In this document: piece after piece, positions 8,914-16,672 of the stretch | Layout: each line of letters starts with the position of its first letter | Numbering within the stretch: the stretch's first letter is position 1 | Source: CAVRZY01 sp963725415 | Lineage (GTDB): Bacteria > Acidobacteriota > Terriglobia > Bryobacterales > Bryobacteraceae | Direction of reading: 5' to 3' | DNA length: 27,673 nucleotides | Assembly (NCBI GenBank): GCA_963725415.1 | Contig: CAVRZY010000056.1 | Coordinates: 1-27,673 of the forward strand | Notes under the pieces: model-generated | What the model saw: only the letters and a program-made list of their open reading frames with translations | Databases searched by the model: none | Told to the model about the DNA's origin: nothing | Position numbers and translations under genes: made by a program

Positions 8914-9828
8914 ATGTCGCCACCCCTGAGAGGGATCGTTCCTGCCGTCATCACCCCCTTCCGCGACGATGAGCTCATCGACTACAAGGCCTGGCAGCAG
9001 CTCCTCGAGTTCCAGATCTCCAGTGGTGTCCACGGCCTGTTCGTGATCGGCGGGCAGGGCGAATTCTTCGCCCTGACTGAGGAAGAGCGCGAGGTGGCGG
9101 CGCGCTTCTGCGTGCAGACCGTGTCCCGGCGCGTGCCGGTCTACGCCAATGTGGGCGCGGTCACCACGCGGGGCACTATTCGCCTGGCACAGCGAGCCGA
9201 AGCCGAGGGCGTCGATTACGCGGTAGTGATCACTCCCTATTACCTGCGGCCCTCGGCCGGCGAACTCACCGAGCACTACACCGAGGTCTGCCGCAGCGTG
9301 CGGATTCCGGTGCTGGCTTACAACATCCCGGAGCGCACGGGCGTTGAACTCACTCCCGAGATGCTGCGGCGGGTCCGGGAGCGTTGCGAGAACTTCGTGG
9401 GGTTGAAGGACTCCAGCGGGAAGCTCGATCGGATCCCCGATTTCATCAGCGCCGGTCTTGCAGTGTTCATCGGGCGCGACCACATGATCCTGGCCGGGCT
9501 GCGGCTGGGCTGCACCGGCGCGGTCACGGCTTGCGCCAACGTCACCCCGCGCGCTTTCGTGGACCTTTATAATGCCTTCCAGGCCGGGGACCTGGAAAAG
9601 GCAGCGCGGCTCCAGGCCCTGGTCGAGCCGCTGCGCCAGGCCTTCTCGCTGGCCACATTTCCCTCGGTAGTCAAGGAGGCCATGAACATGAGCGGGTTGC
9701 CGGGCGGCCGCTGCCGCAGGCCGGTGGGGCCGATGCCTGCCGAGGCGCACGCGAAACTTGCCGCGATTCTGGCTAAGCTGAAAGAGGAAGGTTACCTTAC
9801 GGAGAAGCCGCTAGTCGCTAGCGGCTAG
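8914..9828 (+). CDS. DHDPS/N-acetylneuraminate lyase-family class I aldolase
   Basis: A 304-residue (beta/alpha)8 enzyme of the DapA/NAL family. The Schiff-base Lys is K165 (GLKDSSG) and the conserved Tyr is Y136 (YNIPERTG). The DapA signature GTTGE is replaced by GGQGEF, so both threonines of the DHDPS proton relay are missing. The protein is therefore probably another pyruvate or 2-keto acid aldolase/lyase (NanA, KDG or hydroxyproline-related type) and not a true dihydrodipicolinate synthase. The ATG at 8914 gives the usual N-terminus (LRGIVPAVITPF). The start codons of this gene and the divergent M20 peptidase are 25 bp apart, suggesting shared control. The stop codon lies within a heptamer repeat array. 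Confidence 0.9.
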   Translation: MSPPLRGIVPAVITPFRDDELIDYKAWQQLLEFQISSGVHGLFVIGGQGEFFALTEEEREVAARFCVQTVSRRVPVYANVGAVTTRGTIRLAQRAEAEGVDYAVVITPYYLRPSAGELTEHYTEVCRSVRIPVLAYNIPERTGVELTPEMLRRVRERCENFVGLKDSSGKLDRIPDFISAGLAVFIGRDHMILAGLRLGCTGAVTACANVTPRAFVDLYNAFQAGDLEKAARLQALVEPLRQAFSLATFPSVVKEAMNMSGLPGGRCRRPVGPMPAEAHAKLAAILAKLKEEGYLTEKPLVASG

Positions 9829-9834
9829 CCGCCA
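9807..9834. repeat. Heptamer tandem repeat array A (4 units)
   Basis: Four diverged 7-bp units (for example GTCGCTA and GCGGCTA) in tandem. The first two or three units also form a 7-bp inverted repeat around a five-base loop. The array runs over the last codons and TAG stop of the aldolase gene. On the opposite strand the units read TAGCCGC or TAGCGGC, similar to arrays B and C. Confidence 0.6.
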
Positions 9835-9851
9835 TCTTCTGGGAGGAATGA

Positions 9852-10394
9852 ATGGAAAGACCAGCAGCAGTAACTCTGAAGGGCAGCCCGCTGACCCTCA
9901 TCGGACCCGAACTCAAGGTGGGCGATAAGGCGCCGGATTTCACTTGCGTGGATGCCAACTTGAAGCCCGTCAGCCTGGCAGAAACCGGCAATTCGGTTCG
10001 CATCTTTAGCGTGGTGCCCTCGCTCGACACGCCGGTCTGCGATGCACAAACCAGACGCTTTAACGAGGAGGCCGCCAGATTCCTCGGCGTCGAGATCATC
10101 GCTATCAGTATGGATCTACCGTTTGCGCAGAAGCGCTGGTGCGGCGCCTTCGGTATCGACCGGGTGAAAATGCTCTCGGATCACCGCGACGGCTCCTTCG
10201 GCGCCAGCTACGGCACCCTGATCGAGGAGCTCCGCCTGGACAGCCGGGCCATCTTTGTTTTGGACCGGGAGGGCGTGATCCGTCACGCGCAGTACGTCAA
10301 AGAAGTCACAGACTTCCCGGACTACGCCTCCGCCCTGAAAGGCCGCCCGGTCACTGGTTGCGACCGCTTCTGGGGGCTGAGGACTGAAGACTGA
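9852..10394 (+). CDS. tpx: Thiol peroxidase (Tpx-type peroxiredoxin)
   Basis: A 180-residue atypical 2-Cys peroxiredoxin that reduces hydrogen peroxide and alkyl hydroperoxides in the cytoplasm with thioredoxin as partner. The peroxidatic Cys is C63 in PSLDTPVCD and the resolving Cys is C97 in FAQKRWCGAFG, the Tpx spacing. The N-terminal VTLKGSPLTLIGPELKVGD and the APDF motif are typical. The length is slightly over the usual ~168 owing to a short tail (CDRFWGLRTED) that runs into heptamer array B, which supplies the TGA stop. The start has a strong GGGAGGA ribosome site. Confidence 0.95.
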   Translation: MERPAAVTLKGSPLTLIGPELKVGDKAPDFTCVDANLKPVSLAETGNSVRIFSVVPSLDTPVCDAQTRRFNEEAARFLGVEIIAISMDLPFAQKRWCGAFGIDRVKMLSDHRDGSFGASYGTLIEELRLDSRAIFVLDREGVIRHAQYVKEVTDFPDYASALKGRPVTGCDRFWGLRTED

Positions 10395-10408
10395 AGGCTG
10401 TAGTTGAC
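10374..10408. repeat. Heptamer tandem repeat array B (4-5 units)
   Basis: Diverged 7-bp units (for example GGACTGA and AGACTGA) in tandem. They cover the tpx stop codon, and the last, most diverged unit (AGTTGAC) overlaps the -35 box of the downstream HU gene promoter. On the opposite strand the units read CAGTCYT or CAGCCTT. Confidence 0.6.
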
Positions 10409-10433
10409 AAGCAGTTAAGCCTAATCCTATCAT
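10404..10433 (+). promoter_or_regulatory. Sigma-70-type promoter of the HU-family gene
   Basis: TTGACA (10404-10409) and TATCAT (10428-10433) are 18 bp apart, matching the consensus at 11 of 12 positions. Predicted transcription start is near 10440, giving a leader of about 60 nt before the TTG start. Confidence 0.7.
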
Positions 10434-10499
10434 GTGGTTTGCCGTTGCACAGCGCCCCGAGGCGTTCCGCACGCCGCGGCGCAGGCGAAGGAGGGTGAG

Positions 10500-10769
10500 T
10501 TGATCAAGCTGGATATCATCAACGAAGTGGTTAACAAGACTGGAATCACCAAGACCAAGGCCGAGATGGCTGTCGAGACCGTCTTCGAAAGCATGAAGAA
10601 AGCCTTGGGACAGGGCGAGCGGATCGAGTTGCGCGGGTTCGGGATTTTCAACGTGCGGCCTCGCAAGACAGGCATCGGCCGCAACCCACGCACCGGCGCT
10701 GAGGTCTCGATTCCTCCGGGCAAGGCGGTACGCTTCAAGCCTGGCAAGGAACTGCAGTCGTTGCAGTAG
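10500..10769 (+). CDS. HU/IHF-family DNA-binding protein
   Basis: 89 residues, the usual length for HU/IHF. It forms dimers that bend DNA in nucleoid structure, replication and recombination. The signature runs from LRGFGIFNVRPRKTGIGRNP to TGAEVSIP, including the beta-arm with the RNP tip that inserts into the minor groove. The start is taken as TTG at 10500 because an AAGGAGG ribosome site lies just upstream and the protein then begins with the family's IKLDIINEV; the in-frame ATG at 10434 would add 22 residues foreign to the family and would begin inside the -10 box. Whether it is HU or an IHF subunit cannot be fixed from sequence alone. Confidence 0.93.
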   Translation: MIKLDIINEVVNKTGITKTKAEMAVETVFESMKKALGQGERIELRGFGIFNVRPRKTGIGRNPRTGAEVSIPPGKAVRFKPGKELQSLQ

Positions 10770-10776
10770 TGGATTT

Positions 10777-11706
10777 GTGTCTTTTCAGGGTTATCCTCCG
10801 GCTGCTTGTCCTCCAGAGCCGGCCAACGGGACCGGCATCCGCCCCCAAGTCCTGACTCCCCGTGTCTGGCGCCCGCAGTACTGGCTGCATGCTTTGTTGC
10901 TGGTCGCCACCCTGCTGACCACTACCACCATGGGTGCGCGCTTGGCCGAGAACTTCCGCCACAACCGGCCCGCCTTCCTCCTGGAGCGCGATGTAGCAGC
11001 CTTCACGCAGATCTGGTCGGAGCCGTCCTCCCTGTTGTCGGGTTTGCCGTTCTCGCTGTGCCTGCTGGGCATTCTGCTGGTGCACGAACTGGGGCATTTC
11101 CTGGCCTGCGCCTACTACCGCTTGAATGCCAGCTTGCCCTATTTCATCCCCGCTCCCACTTTCATTGGAACCTTCGGCGCCTTCATCCGCATCCGCTCCC
11201 CGATTATTTCCAAGCAGATTCTATTCGATGTCGGCATTGCCGGGCCGATCGCCGGCTTCATCCTGCTTCTGCCGTTCCTGGCGATCGGGCTGGCGTTCTC
11301 GAAAGTCATTCCGGGCATCGCCCAGGAAGGCGACTTGGTCTTCGGCACGCCCGCGGCGCTGTGGCTTCTGGAGAAGTTGATCTTTCCGGGAGTGCCCACG
11401 GCCGACATCTACCTACACCCTGTCGCGCGGGCGGCCTGGGTGGGCGTGTTCGCCACCGCTCTGAACCTGCTGCCCATCGGCCAGTTGGACGGCGGTCACG
11501 TGCTGTACTCGTTTGTGGGCGAGAAGCACCGGCTGCTCTCCAGGATCTTTGCCGCGGTCTTAATCCCTATCGGCTTCTTCTACTGGTATGGGTGGCTGTT
11601 GTGGGCGGGCCTGCTGTTCTTCTTTGGGATGCGTCATCCGGCCATCTACGACTCTAGCGCGCTTGAGCCCCCTGCGCAGGAAGTCTGGGCTGGCTGGCTC
11701 TGCTGA
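10777..11706 (+). CDS. Site-2 protease-type M50 membrane metalloprotease
   Basis: 309 residues with multiple membrane segments. The zinc motif HELGH (H103-E104-H107) lies in a hydrophobic helix, and the third ligand is in LNLLPIGQLDGGHV (D238). No PDZ domain is present, unlike RseP, so it belongs to the minimal S2P group that cleaves membrane proteins within the bilayer. The start is GTG at 10777, seven bases after the HU-family stop, so the two genes may be co-transcribed. The substrate is unknown. The last 20 residues (EPPAQEVWAGWLC) are poorly conserved in type. Confidence 0.9.
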   Translation: MSFQGYPPAACPPEPANGTGIRPQVLTPRVWRPQYWLHALLLVATLLTTTTMGARLAENFRHNRPAFLLERDVAAFTQIWSEPSSLLSGLPFSLCLLGILLVHELGHFLACAYYRLNASLPYFIPAPTFIGTFGAFIRIRSPIISKQILFDVGIAGPIAGFILLLPFLAIGLAFSKVIPGIAQEGDLVFGTPAALWLLEKLIFPGVPTADIYLHPVARAAWVGVFATALNLLPIGQLDGGHVLYSFVGEKHRLLSRIFAAVLIPIGFFYWYGWLLWAGLLFFFGMRHPAIYDSSALEPPAQEVWAGWLC

Positions 11707-11769
11707 TCTTTCTGCTATCCTTCACTGTGACGCCCCTGGCCACCAACAACAGCCTGTAGCAGCACGGTA

Positions 11770-12507
11770 ATGAAGATCTCCGCCACGATCATCACCTCTA
11801 ACGAGGAACGCAGGATCGCCCGGGCCATCGAGAGCCTGCGCTGCTGCGACGAGATCCTGGTGGTGGATAGCGGCTCGGTGGACCGCACCGTGGAAATCGC
11901 CGGCAAGTTCGGCGCGCGCGTGCTGGACAGCCCCTGGCGCGGTTTCGCCGAGCAGAAGAACCTGGCCGCGGAGAAGGCCGCCCACGACTGGATCTTTTCG
12001 ATCGACGCCGATGAGGCACTCAGCGAGGCGCTGGAGGCCGAAATCTGGCAGCTCAAGAAAAGCGGGCCGGAATACGATGCCTACACTGTGCCGCGCATGG
12101 CCCAGTACCTGGGCCGCTGGATTCTGCATTCCGGCTGGTACCCGGACCGCAAGATCCGCCTCTATGATCGCCGCAAGGCCCGCTGGGTCGGCGATTTCGT
12201 GCATGAGGAGGTGAAGGTGGACGGGCGGGTGGGCCAGTTGAAGTCCAATCTGCTGCACTTTACCTGCGACTCGCTTTCCGAGCACCTGAGGACCATGGAC
12301 CGCTACACTACGCTGGCGGCCCAGGAGTTGGTCTCGCACAAACAGAAGATCGGCTGGCAGCACCTGATCTTTGAACCGGCCTGGACGTTCTTGCGGACCT
12401 ATTTCCTCCAGCGCGGGTTTCTGGACGGGATGGAGGGCCTGACCATCGCCTACATGGCCGCCATCTACACGTTTCTCAAGTACGCCAAGGCCAGAAACAT
12501 GAGTTGA
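11770..12507 (+). CDS. GT2 glycosyltransferase, WaaE/KdtX-like
   Basis: A 245-residue GT-A enzyme. The nucleotide-sugar fold begins ISATIITSNEERRIARAIES, with VVDSGSVDRT and a DxD metal site in SIDADEAL. The C-terminal half (WYPDRKIRLYDRRKARW, then GDFVHEEV) is characteristic of the LPS inner-core beta-1,4-glucosyltransferase group WaaE and related proteins. A role in lipopolysaccharide core or other surface glycan assembly is inferred, at the cytoplasmic face of the membrane. The stop codon is one base from the ATG of the next glycosyltransferase gene, so both are expected on one message. Confidence 0.88.
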   Translation: MKISATIITSNEERRIARAIESLRCCDEILVVDSGSVDRTVEIAGKFGARVLDSPWRGFAEQKNLAAEKAAHDWIFSIDADEALSEALEAEIWQLKKSGPEYDAYTVPRMAQYLGRWILHSGWYPDRKIRLYDRRKARWVGDFVHEEVKVDGRVGQLKSNLLHFTCDSLSEHLRTMDRYTTLAAQELVSHKQKIGWQHLIFEPAWTFLRTYFLQRGFLDGMEGLTIAYMAAIYTFLKYAKARNMS

Positions 12508-12508
12508 G

Positions 12509-13270
12509 ATGCGCGTCCTCCACGTGGATACCGGGCGCGAGCTGCGAGGCGGGCAATGGCAGGTCTTTTATCTACTAAAGGGCCTGGCAGCCGACGGCCA
12601 TACCAGTCTGTTGCTGGCGCCGCGCCTCTCGCCCTTGTATGAGCTGGCCTCCAGCCAGGGCTGGGAGGTGAGGCCAGTGGGACTGGCTTCCCTGGCGCGC
12701 CTGTCGCGCCGGGTGGATCTGACTCACCTGCATGACGCGCGCGCCCATACCCTCGCGGCGCTGGCCGCCCGCGGCCCGTGGGTAGTGGCCCGGCGTGTGG
12801 CTTTCCCTGTCCGGCGGGACCTGATTTCGCGCTGGAAATACGCCCGTGCCCCGCACTACATCGCGGTCTCCAAGCACGTGAAGCAGACTCTAACGGCGGC
12901 AGGCGTCGCGGCGGAGAAGGTTTCCGTGGTCTACGACGGCGTGCCGATCCCTGCGGCGTCTCCTGGAGGCTCCTGGGTCGTGGCCCCCGCCACGGAGGAT
13001 CCCCAAAGGGCTCGGCCCTGCTGCGCCAGGCGGCGGCACTGGCTCGGCTCGAGGTGCGCTTCTCGGACAACCTGGCCGAAGATTTGGCCCACGCCGCCGT
13101 TTTCGTCTACATCACACATCAGGAAGGGCTCGGCTCGGCGGTGCTGCTGGCGATGGCCATGGGCGTGCCGGTGGTGGCCAGCCGCACCGGCGGGCTCAGC
13201 GAACTCATCGAGGATGCGCGAACCGGCCTGGCCACCGACAACGCGCCCCAGGCGATCGCTTCGGCCCTGA
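12509..13270 (+). pseudogene. GT4 glycosyltransferase, N-terminal part, frameshifted
   Basis: The frame from 12509 begins as a GT-B glycosyltransferase (MRVLHVDTGRELRGGQWQV), with the acceptor-domain features HDARAHTLAAL and AVSKHVKQTL and the inter-domain sequence VVYDGVPIPA. It stays sensible to about 13003 (VVAPATEDPQ), then turns into unrelated Arg/Cys-rich sequence ending at 13270. The true continuation lies one base back in the 13003-13404 frame. One missing base at the CCCCAAAGGG tract (13001-13010) explains it. Restored, the protein would be about 298 residues and complete. No canonical slippery site is seen, so an indel (real or sequencing error) is more likely than programmed frameshifting. 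Confidence 0.8.
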
Positions 13271-13404
13271 AGCGAGTGCTCGATGATCGGTCCTTTGCCC
13301 TTCAACTCGCGGCTCGCGCACGGCAGCGCGTCCAGGAACACTTCTCCGCTGAGGCCATGGTCCGTAATACACTCCAAGTTTACGAAAGGTTGCTCTCATG
13401 TTAG
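13004..13404 (+). pseudogene. GT4 glycosyltransferase, C-terminal part (same gene as 12509)
   Basis: The donor-binding half of the split GT4 enzyme: KGSALLRQAAALARLEV, FSDNLAEDLAHAAVFVYIT, then HQEGLGSAVLLAMAMGVPVV with the EX7E-type motif, and an amphipathic C-terminal helix. There is no own ribosome site at the junction. The stop (TAG, 13402-13404) overlaps the ATG of the prepilin peptidase gene, so the cluster was built as an operon. Confidence 0.78.
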
Positions 13405-14216
13405 CTGCGGCGCTGGCTTTCCTGATAGGGCTGCTGATCGGCAGCTTTCTAAACGTCTGCATCTATCGCTGGCCCCGGGAGCGGTCGGTTATCCGCCCGC
13501 GCTCGTTCTGCCCGGCCTGCCAGCACCCAATCGCTTGGTATGACAACGTGCCGGTGCTCAGTTACCTGGTGCTGCGGGGGCGCTGCCGGCACTGCCGGGC
13601 TTCGATCTCGCTGCGCTATCCGCTGGTCGAGTTGCTCACCGCGCTCTTTTTCTTTGTGGCCGTGTTCTCCTACGGTCCTACGATCGAGGCCCTCAAATGG
13701 TGCCTCTTCAGCGCGCTGCTGATCGGCCTGGTCTTCTCCGACCTCGAGGAGCGCATCTTGCCGGACCAGTTCACGGTGGGCGGGACGATAGCAGGCATCC
13801 TGCTGGCCGCCGCCGTACCGTTCCAGTTTGGGATTGTGGCCCTGTTGCTGCCGGCTGATTGGGGACCCGTCTGGGCTTCGGTAGGCGAGGCCGTGCTGGG
13901 CGCCGGTCTCAGCGGCGGGTTGCTCTGGCTGGTGGGCGCGCTGTACCTGAAGGTGCGGCGCCGCGAGGGCCTCGGATTCGGCGACATCAAGATGGTGGCG
14001 ATGATTGGCGCCTTTCTGGGTGTGCAGGCCACTCTGCTGACTGTGGTGCTGGGCTCGATCCTGGGCTCCGTCCTGGGCTTGCTCTATATCCTGATCACCC
14101 GCAAGCAGGCCTCCACCTACGAACTGCCCTTCGGCTTGTTCCTGGGCGTGGCGGGCCTCGGAGTGGCGTTCCTTCGCGATCCCGTTCTGACTGCTCTCAG
14201 CCGTCTGGCGGGATAA
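13398..14216 (+). CDS. Prepilin peptidase / N-methyltransferase (A24)
   Basis: A 272-residue integral membrane aspartic protease that cleaves the leader of type IV pilin and type II secretion pseudopilins and methylates the new N-terminus. The N-terminal domain has GSFLNVCIYRWP and two CxxC pairs (CPAC, CRHC), a zinc site needed in most family members. Catalytic aspartates are D115 (FSDLEERILPD) and D196 (GFGDIKM). About seven or eight membrane helices are evident. The ATG overlaps the stop of the GT4 gene (ATGTTAG), implying translational coupling. The pilin genes it serves are not in the window. The stop directly abuts the stop of the convergent esterase gene. Confidence 0.93.
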   Translation: MLAAALAFLIGLLIGSFLNVCIYRWPRERSVIRPRSFCPACQHPIAWYDNVPVLSYLVLRGRCRHCRASISLRYPLVELLTALFFFVAVFSYGPTIEALKWCLFSALLIGLVFSDLEERILPDQFTVGGTIAGILLAAAVPFQFGIVALLLPADWGPVWASVGEAVLGAGLSGGLLWLVGALYLKVRRREGLGFGDIKMVAMIGAFLGVQATLLTVVLGSILGSVLGLLYILITRKQASTYELPFGLFLGVAGLGVAFLRDPVLTALSRLAG

Positions 14217-15800
14217 TCACTGCTTTGGCCGTGCCGGCGCCGCTTTCCGGACACTGCCAGCCAGCGTCGCCTTCCTGCCCGCCTCGAACTTTGCCTGCAT
14301 CTCCTTGGCAATCCGAGCCGGCAGACCGTCGGGATAGGTCTTGTACGGGGCGCCCAGGTTGCTGTGGTCGCGTCCAGGCACGATCTCGCACACCGCGTCA
14401 CTACCTGCCCGCTTGAAGAAGTCGCACAGCATGATCACGGCCTCTTCCAGGTGGAAGGTGTCTTCGGCGCCACAGATTACGTTGATCTTGCCCCGCAGCT
14501 TCGGCCCCAGCCCGGCCCAGTTCTTCTCCAGGATCAGCCGGATGTCGTAGTTCTGCCAGGCCCGCGCCACCTCCGGGTCGATCTCGCCGGTCTGGCGATT
14601 GAACAGCTTCATAGGCCGGCCGTCCTGGCCTCTGGGACTCCACACCCATTCGAAGGAGGCGAACTGGCCACCGTAAGGGCCTTGCACCTCCTCCTGCTTC
14701 ACAAAATCCTCCACGCTCACTGGTTCGCGCCCAGCGCGGCGGATCAGGTTGTGCGGCTGGCTCTCGCGCGTCCGGTAGGCATTGTCGGTTGAAGCGGGCG
14801 AGGCGTCGATGCCCGTGAAGCTGCGCAGGTCCACCGGGTCGGGCGAAGTGGACCAGGTGCCGCCGAAGAACTCCGGGTAGGTGATCTGAAGCCACAGCGT
14901 GCTCCAGCCGCCCGAGGAATGGCCGGTCAGGAGGCGGGCGTAGGGCCGGCTGATCAGGCGAAACCGCTTTTCCAGATGGGGAATGAATTCCTGAGTCAGG
15001 GCGCGGCCCCAGGGCCCGTTGTTGACCGAGTCGGCGAATTCATGGTGGCCCGTGGGGCAGGAGCCGTCCAGGAAAACGTACACTATCTCCGGGGCTTTCC
15101 CTTCGCTCATCTGCTTGACCAGCCCCGGTCCCGCTCCCCAGGCCCCGGTGTGGTTGCCACCGTAACCGTGCACCCGGTAAACGGCCGGATAGCGCCGCTC
15201 TGGAACCTTCCCGTAACTCGGCGGCAGCACCACCCCGGCACGCATCGTGATGGCGCGGCCCCAAAAGGCCGTCAGCAACGCGCTTTGAAACTCCACCAGC
15301 TTGATGCTACCCGTGTCGGACACTTTCCTGCGCGCCTCGGTCCGCTTGTTGAGGACCAACTCGACTGGCGCGGTGTTGGCGGGATTTAGGCTGGGGATCT
15401 TAACCACCGGCCCGTAAAGGTCGCCTTCGTTTCTCGACGTGTACGCGTAACTGTGATCGGCATCCAGCAGCGCCATGAACTGGTAGGTTCCCGGCTTGGC
15501 CTCCGAGAAGCGCCGCGGAAAGGCTTGAATGTCCGGGTTGAACTCGATGGCCTGCGCTGGCGCGATGTGCTCGATCTCCATCGCCGCCAGCCAGGTGCTG
15601 CCGGGGCTGAAGCCAGTGCTCAGAATCTCACGCTCCTGCAGCGAATCCGTCATCAACACAAACATTCGGCCCGCGGCCCCCTTGGGAGCAAGTTCCGCGC
15701 CCAGCGTGATGCGGAAGCGCAGCGGCCCCGTCTCTTGGGCTCCGGCGAGGGAACAGACGACCAGGCAAACAGTCAGGGAAAACCAAAATCTGCGGGGCAT
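14217..15800 (-). CDS. Secreted esterase, alpha/beta hydrolase (Esterase D/enterochelin esterase-like)
   Basis: 527 residues with a signal peptide (MPRRFWFSLTVCLVVCSLAGAQ). The N-terminal ~180 residues form a beta-rich domain (EIEHIAPAQAIEFNPD, ADHSYAY) seen in some enterochelin-esterase-like proteins. The hydrolase domain begins near residue 185; the nucleophile is S295 in GHSSGG, with candidate acid in CGAEDTFH and His in GRDHSNLGAP. The motif YPAVYRVHGYGG marks the oxyanion region. It probably cleaves an ester outside the cytoplasm, but the substrate is unknown. No strong ribosome site is visible. It is convergent with zero spacing to the prepilin peptidase gene, with no terminator between. 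Confidence 0.87.
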   Translation of the reverse strand: MPRRFWFSLTVCLVVCSLAGAQETGPLRFRITLGAELAPKGAAGRMFVLMTDSLQEREILSTGFSPGSTWLAAMEIEHIAPAQAIEFNPDIQAFPRRFSEAKPGTYQFMALLDADHSYAYTSRNEGDLYGPVVKIPSLNPANTAPVELVLNKRTEARRKVSDTGSIKLVEFQSALLTAFWGRAITMRAGVVLPPSYGKVPERRYPAVYRVHGYGGNHTGAWGAGPGLVKQMSEGKAPEIVYVFLDGSCPTGHHEFADSVNNGPWGRALTQEFIPHLEKRFRLISRPYARLLTGHSSGGWSTLWLQITYPEFFGGTWSTSPDPVDLRSFTGIDASPASTDNAYRTRESQPHNLIRRAGREPVSVEDFVKQEEVQGPYGGQFASFEWVWSPRGQDGRPMKLFNRQTGEIDPEVARAWQNYDIRLILEKNWAGLGPKLRGKINVICGAEDTFHLEEAVIMLCDFFKRAGSDAVCEIVPGRDHSNLGAPYKTYPDGLPARIAKEMQAKFEAGRKATLAGSVRKAAPARPKQ

Positions 15801-15838
15801 TCACTCAGTGTAAAGCCACTGGGGGCAGGCAGCTTAAT

Positions 15839-15859
15839 CCGGGGACAGACGGAACGTTT
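15839..15859 (+). repeat. REP-like sequence, left of RAYT
   Basis: A 21-base sequence containing GGGGACAGACGGAACG. It is a perfect inverted copy of 16673-16693 and lies 37 bases before the RAYT start codon. This GGGGACAGAC type of end is commonly seen around RAYT genes. Confidence 0.8.
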
Positions 15860-15896
15860 CCTGACAGCCCCGGCGCCGTTGGTCCACTCTCTTACT

Positions 15897-16631
15897 ATGG
15901 CCCGGTTTCCCCGTGTAGTCGCCGTAGGAGTGGCCCACCACATCACTCAGCGAGGCAACGCCCGTCGCCTGGTTTTTGAAACCGACCCTGATCGCCTCGT
16001 CTATCCCAGCCTGCTGAAGCAGTACTGCCAGTTGCACCAACTCTCCTTGCTCGGCTATTGCCTGATGTCCAACCACGTCCACCTGATCGCCATCCCACAG
16101 CGCCCGGACTCGATGGCGCTGGCGCTCGAATACACGCACGGTCGCTACGCCGCTTACCTTAACGCGCGACAAAGCACTTCCGGCCACCTGTGGCAGGGGC
16201 GGTATTATTCCTGCCCGCTGGACCGAAACCACCTCTGGGCCGCGCTCCGCTACACCGAGCGAAACCCGACCCGTGCCGGGATGGTAACACAACCGGAAGA
16301 GTACGCCTGGTCCAGTGCCTCGGCTCATTGCGGCGTCACGGATGAGCGTGATGTTCTGGATCTGGAATGCTGGCGGCTATGCTGGATGCCGGCCACCTGG
16401 CGGGAGTTCTTGCTAGCAACCTCAGACCACGACCAGGCAGAGGCGGAAGAGATTCGCCGCAGCACGCATACGGGGCGGCCCTGGGGATCGCAGGATTTCG
16501 TGCAGGAGCTGGAGCGGAACTTGGGACGTTCGCTGGCACCCCGGAGAGGCGGACGCCCGTCGAAGCAGAAGATCGACGCCAGCCAGGAGTCTTCCCCCTT
16601 TGCTACGTCCTCATCCTCGAGGGCGAGGTGA
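15897..16631 (+). CDS. REP-associated tyrosine transposase (RAYT, Y1/IS200-like)
   Basis: 244 residues of the Y1-transposase fold. The N-terminus (FPRVVAVGVAHHITQRGNAR) is typical of RAYTs, the HUH metal motif is SNHVHLIA, and the catalytic Tyr is probably the one in LRYTERNPTRAGMV. RAYTs nick and join single-stranded DNA at REP hairpins and are thought to spread REPs while remaining single-copy themselves. Inverted REP-like copies stand on both sides (one left, two right), as expected. The start at 15897 has no evident Shine-Dalgarno. The gene lies between the divergent esterase and uppS and does not interrupt either. The Ser/Arg-rich C-terminal tail is not conserved. Confidence 0.92.
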   Translation: MARFPRVVAVGVAHHITQRGNARRLVFETDPDRLVYPSLLKQYCQLHQLSLLGYCLMSNHVHLIAIPQRPDSMALALEYTHGRYAAYLNARQSTSGHLWQGRYYSCPLDRNHLWAALRYTERNPTRAGMVTQPEEYAWSSASAHCGVTDERDVLDLECWRLCWMPATWREFLLATSDHDQAEAEEIRRSTHTGRPWGSQDFVQELERNLGRSLAPRRGGRPSKQKIDASQESSPFATSSSSRAR

Positions 16632-16635
16632 CCGA

Positions 16636-16656
16636 GAATGTTCCGTCCGTCCCCGG
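16636..16656 (-). repeat. REP-like sequence, right copy 1 (diverged)
   Basis: Matches the 16673-16693 copy at 18 of 21 positions, in the same orientation, five bases after the RAYT stop codon. Confidence 0.7.
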
Positions 16657-16672
16657 TTTTCCGGTTTCCTGA

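Noticed and set aside
10434..10499. ATG at 10434 as start of the HU-family gene
   Set aside because: It would start right after the -10 box, without a ribosome site, and add 22 residues foreign to the family; TTG at 10500 has AAGGAGG.
13001..13010. Programmed -1 frameshifting in the GT4 gene
   Set aside because: The codons here (GAT CCC CAA AGG) do not form an X XXY YYZ heptamer in the zero frame, and no downstream structure is evident.
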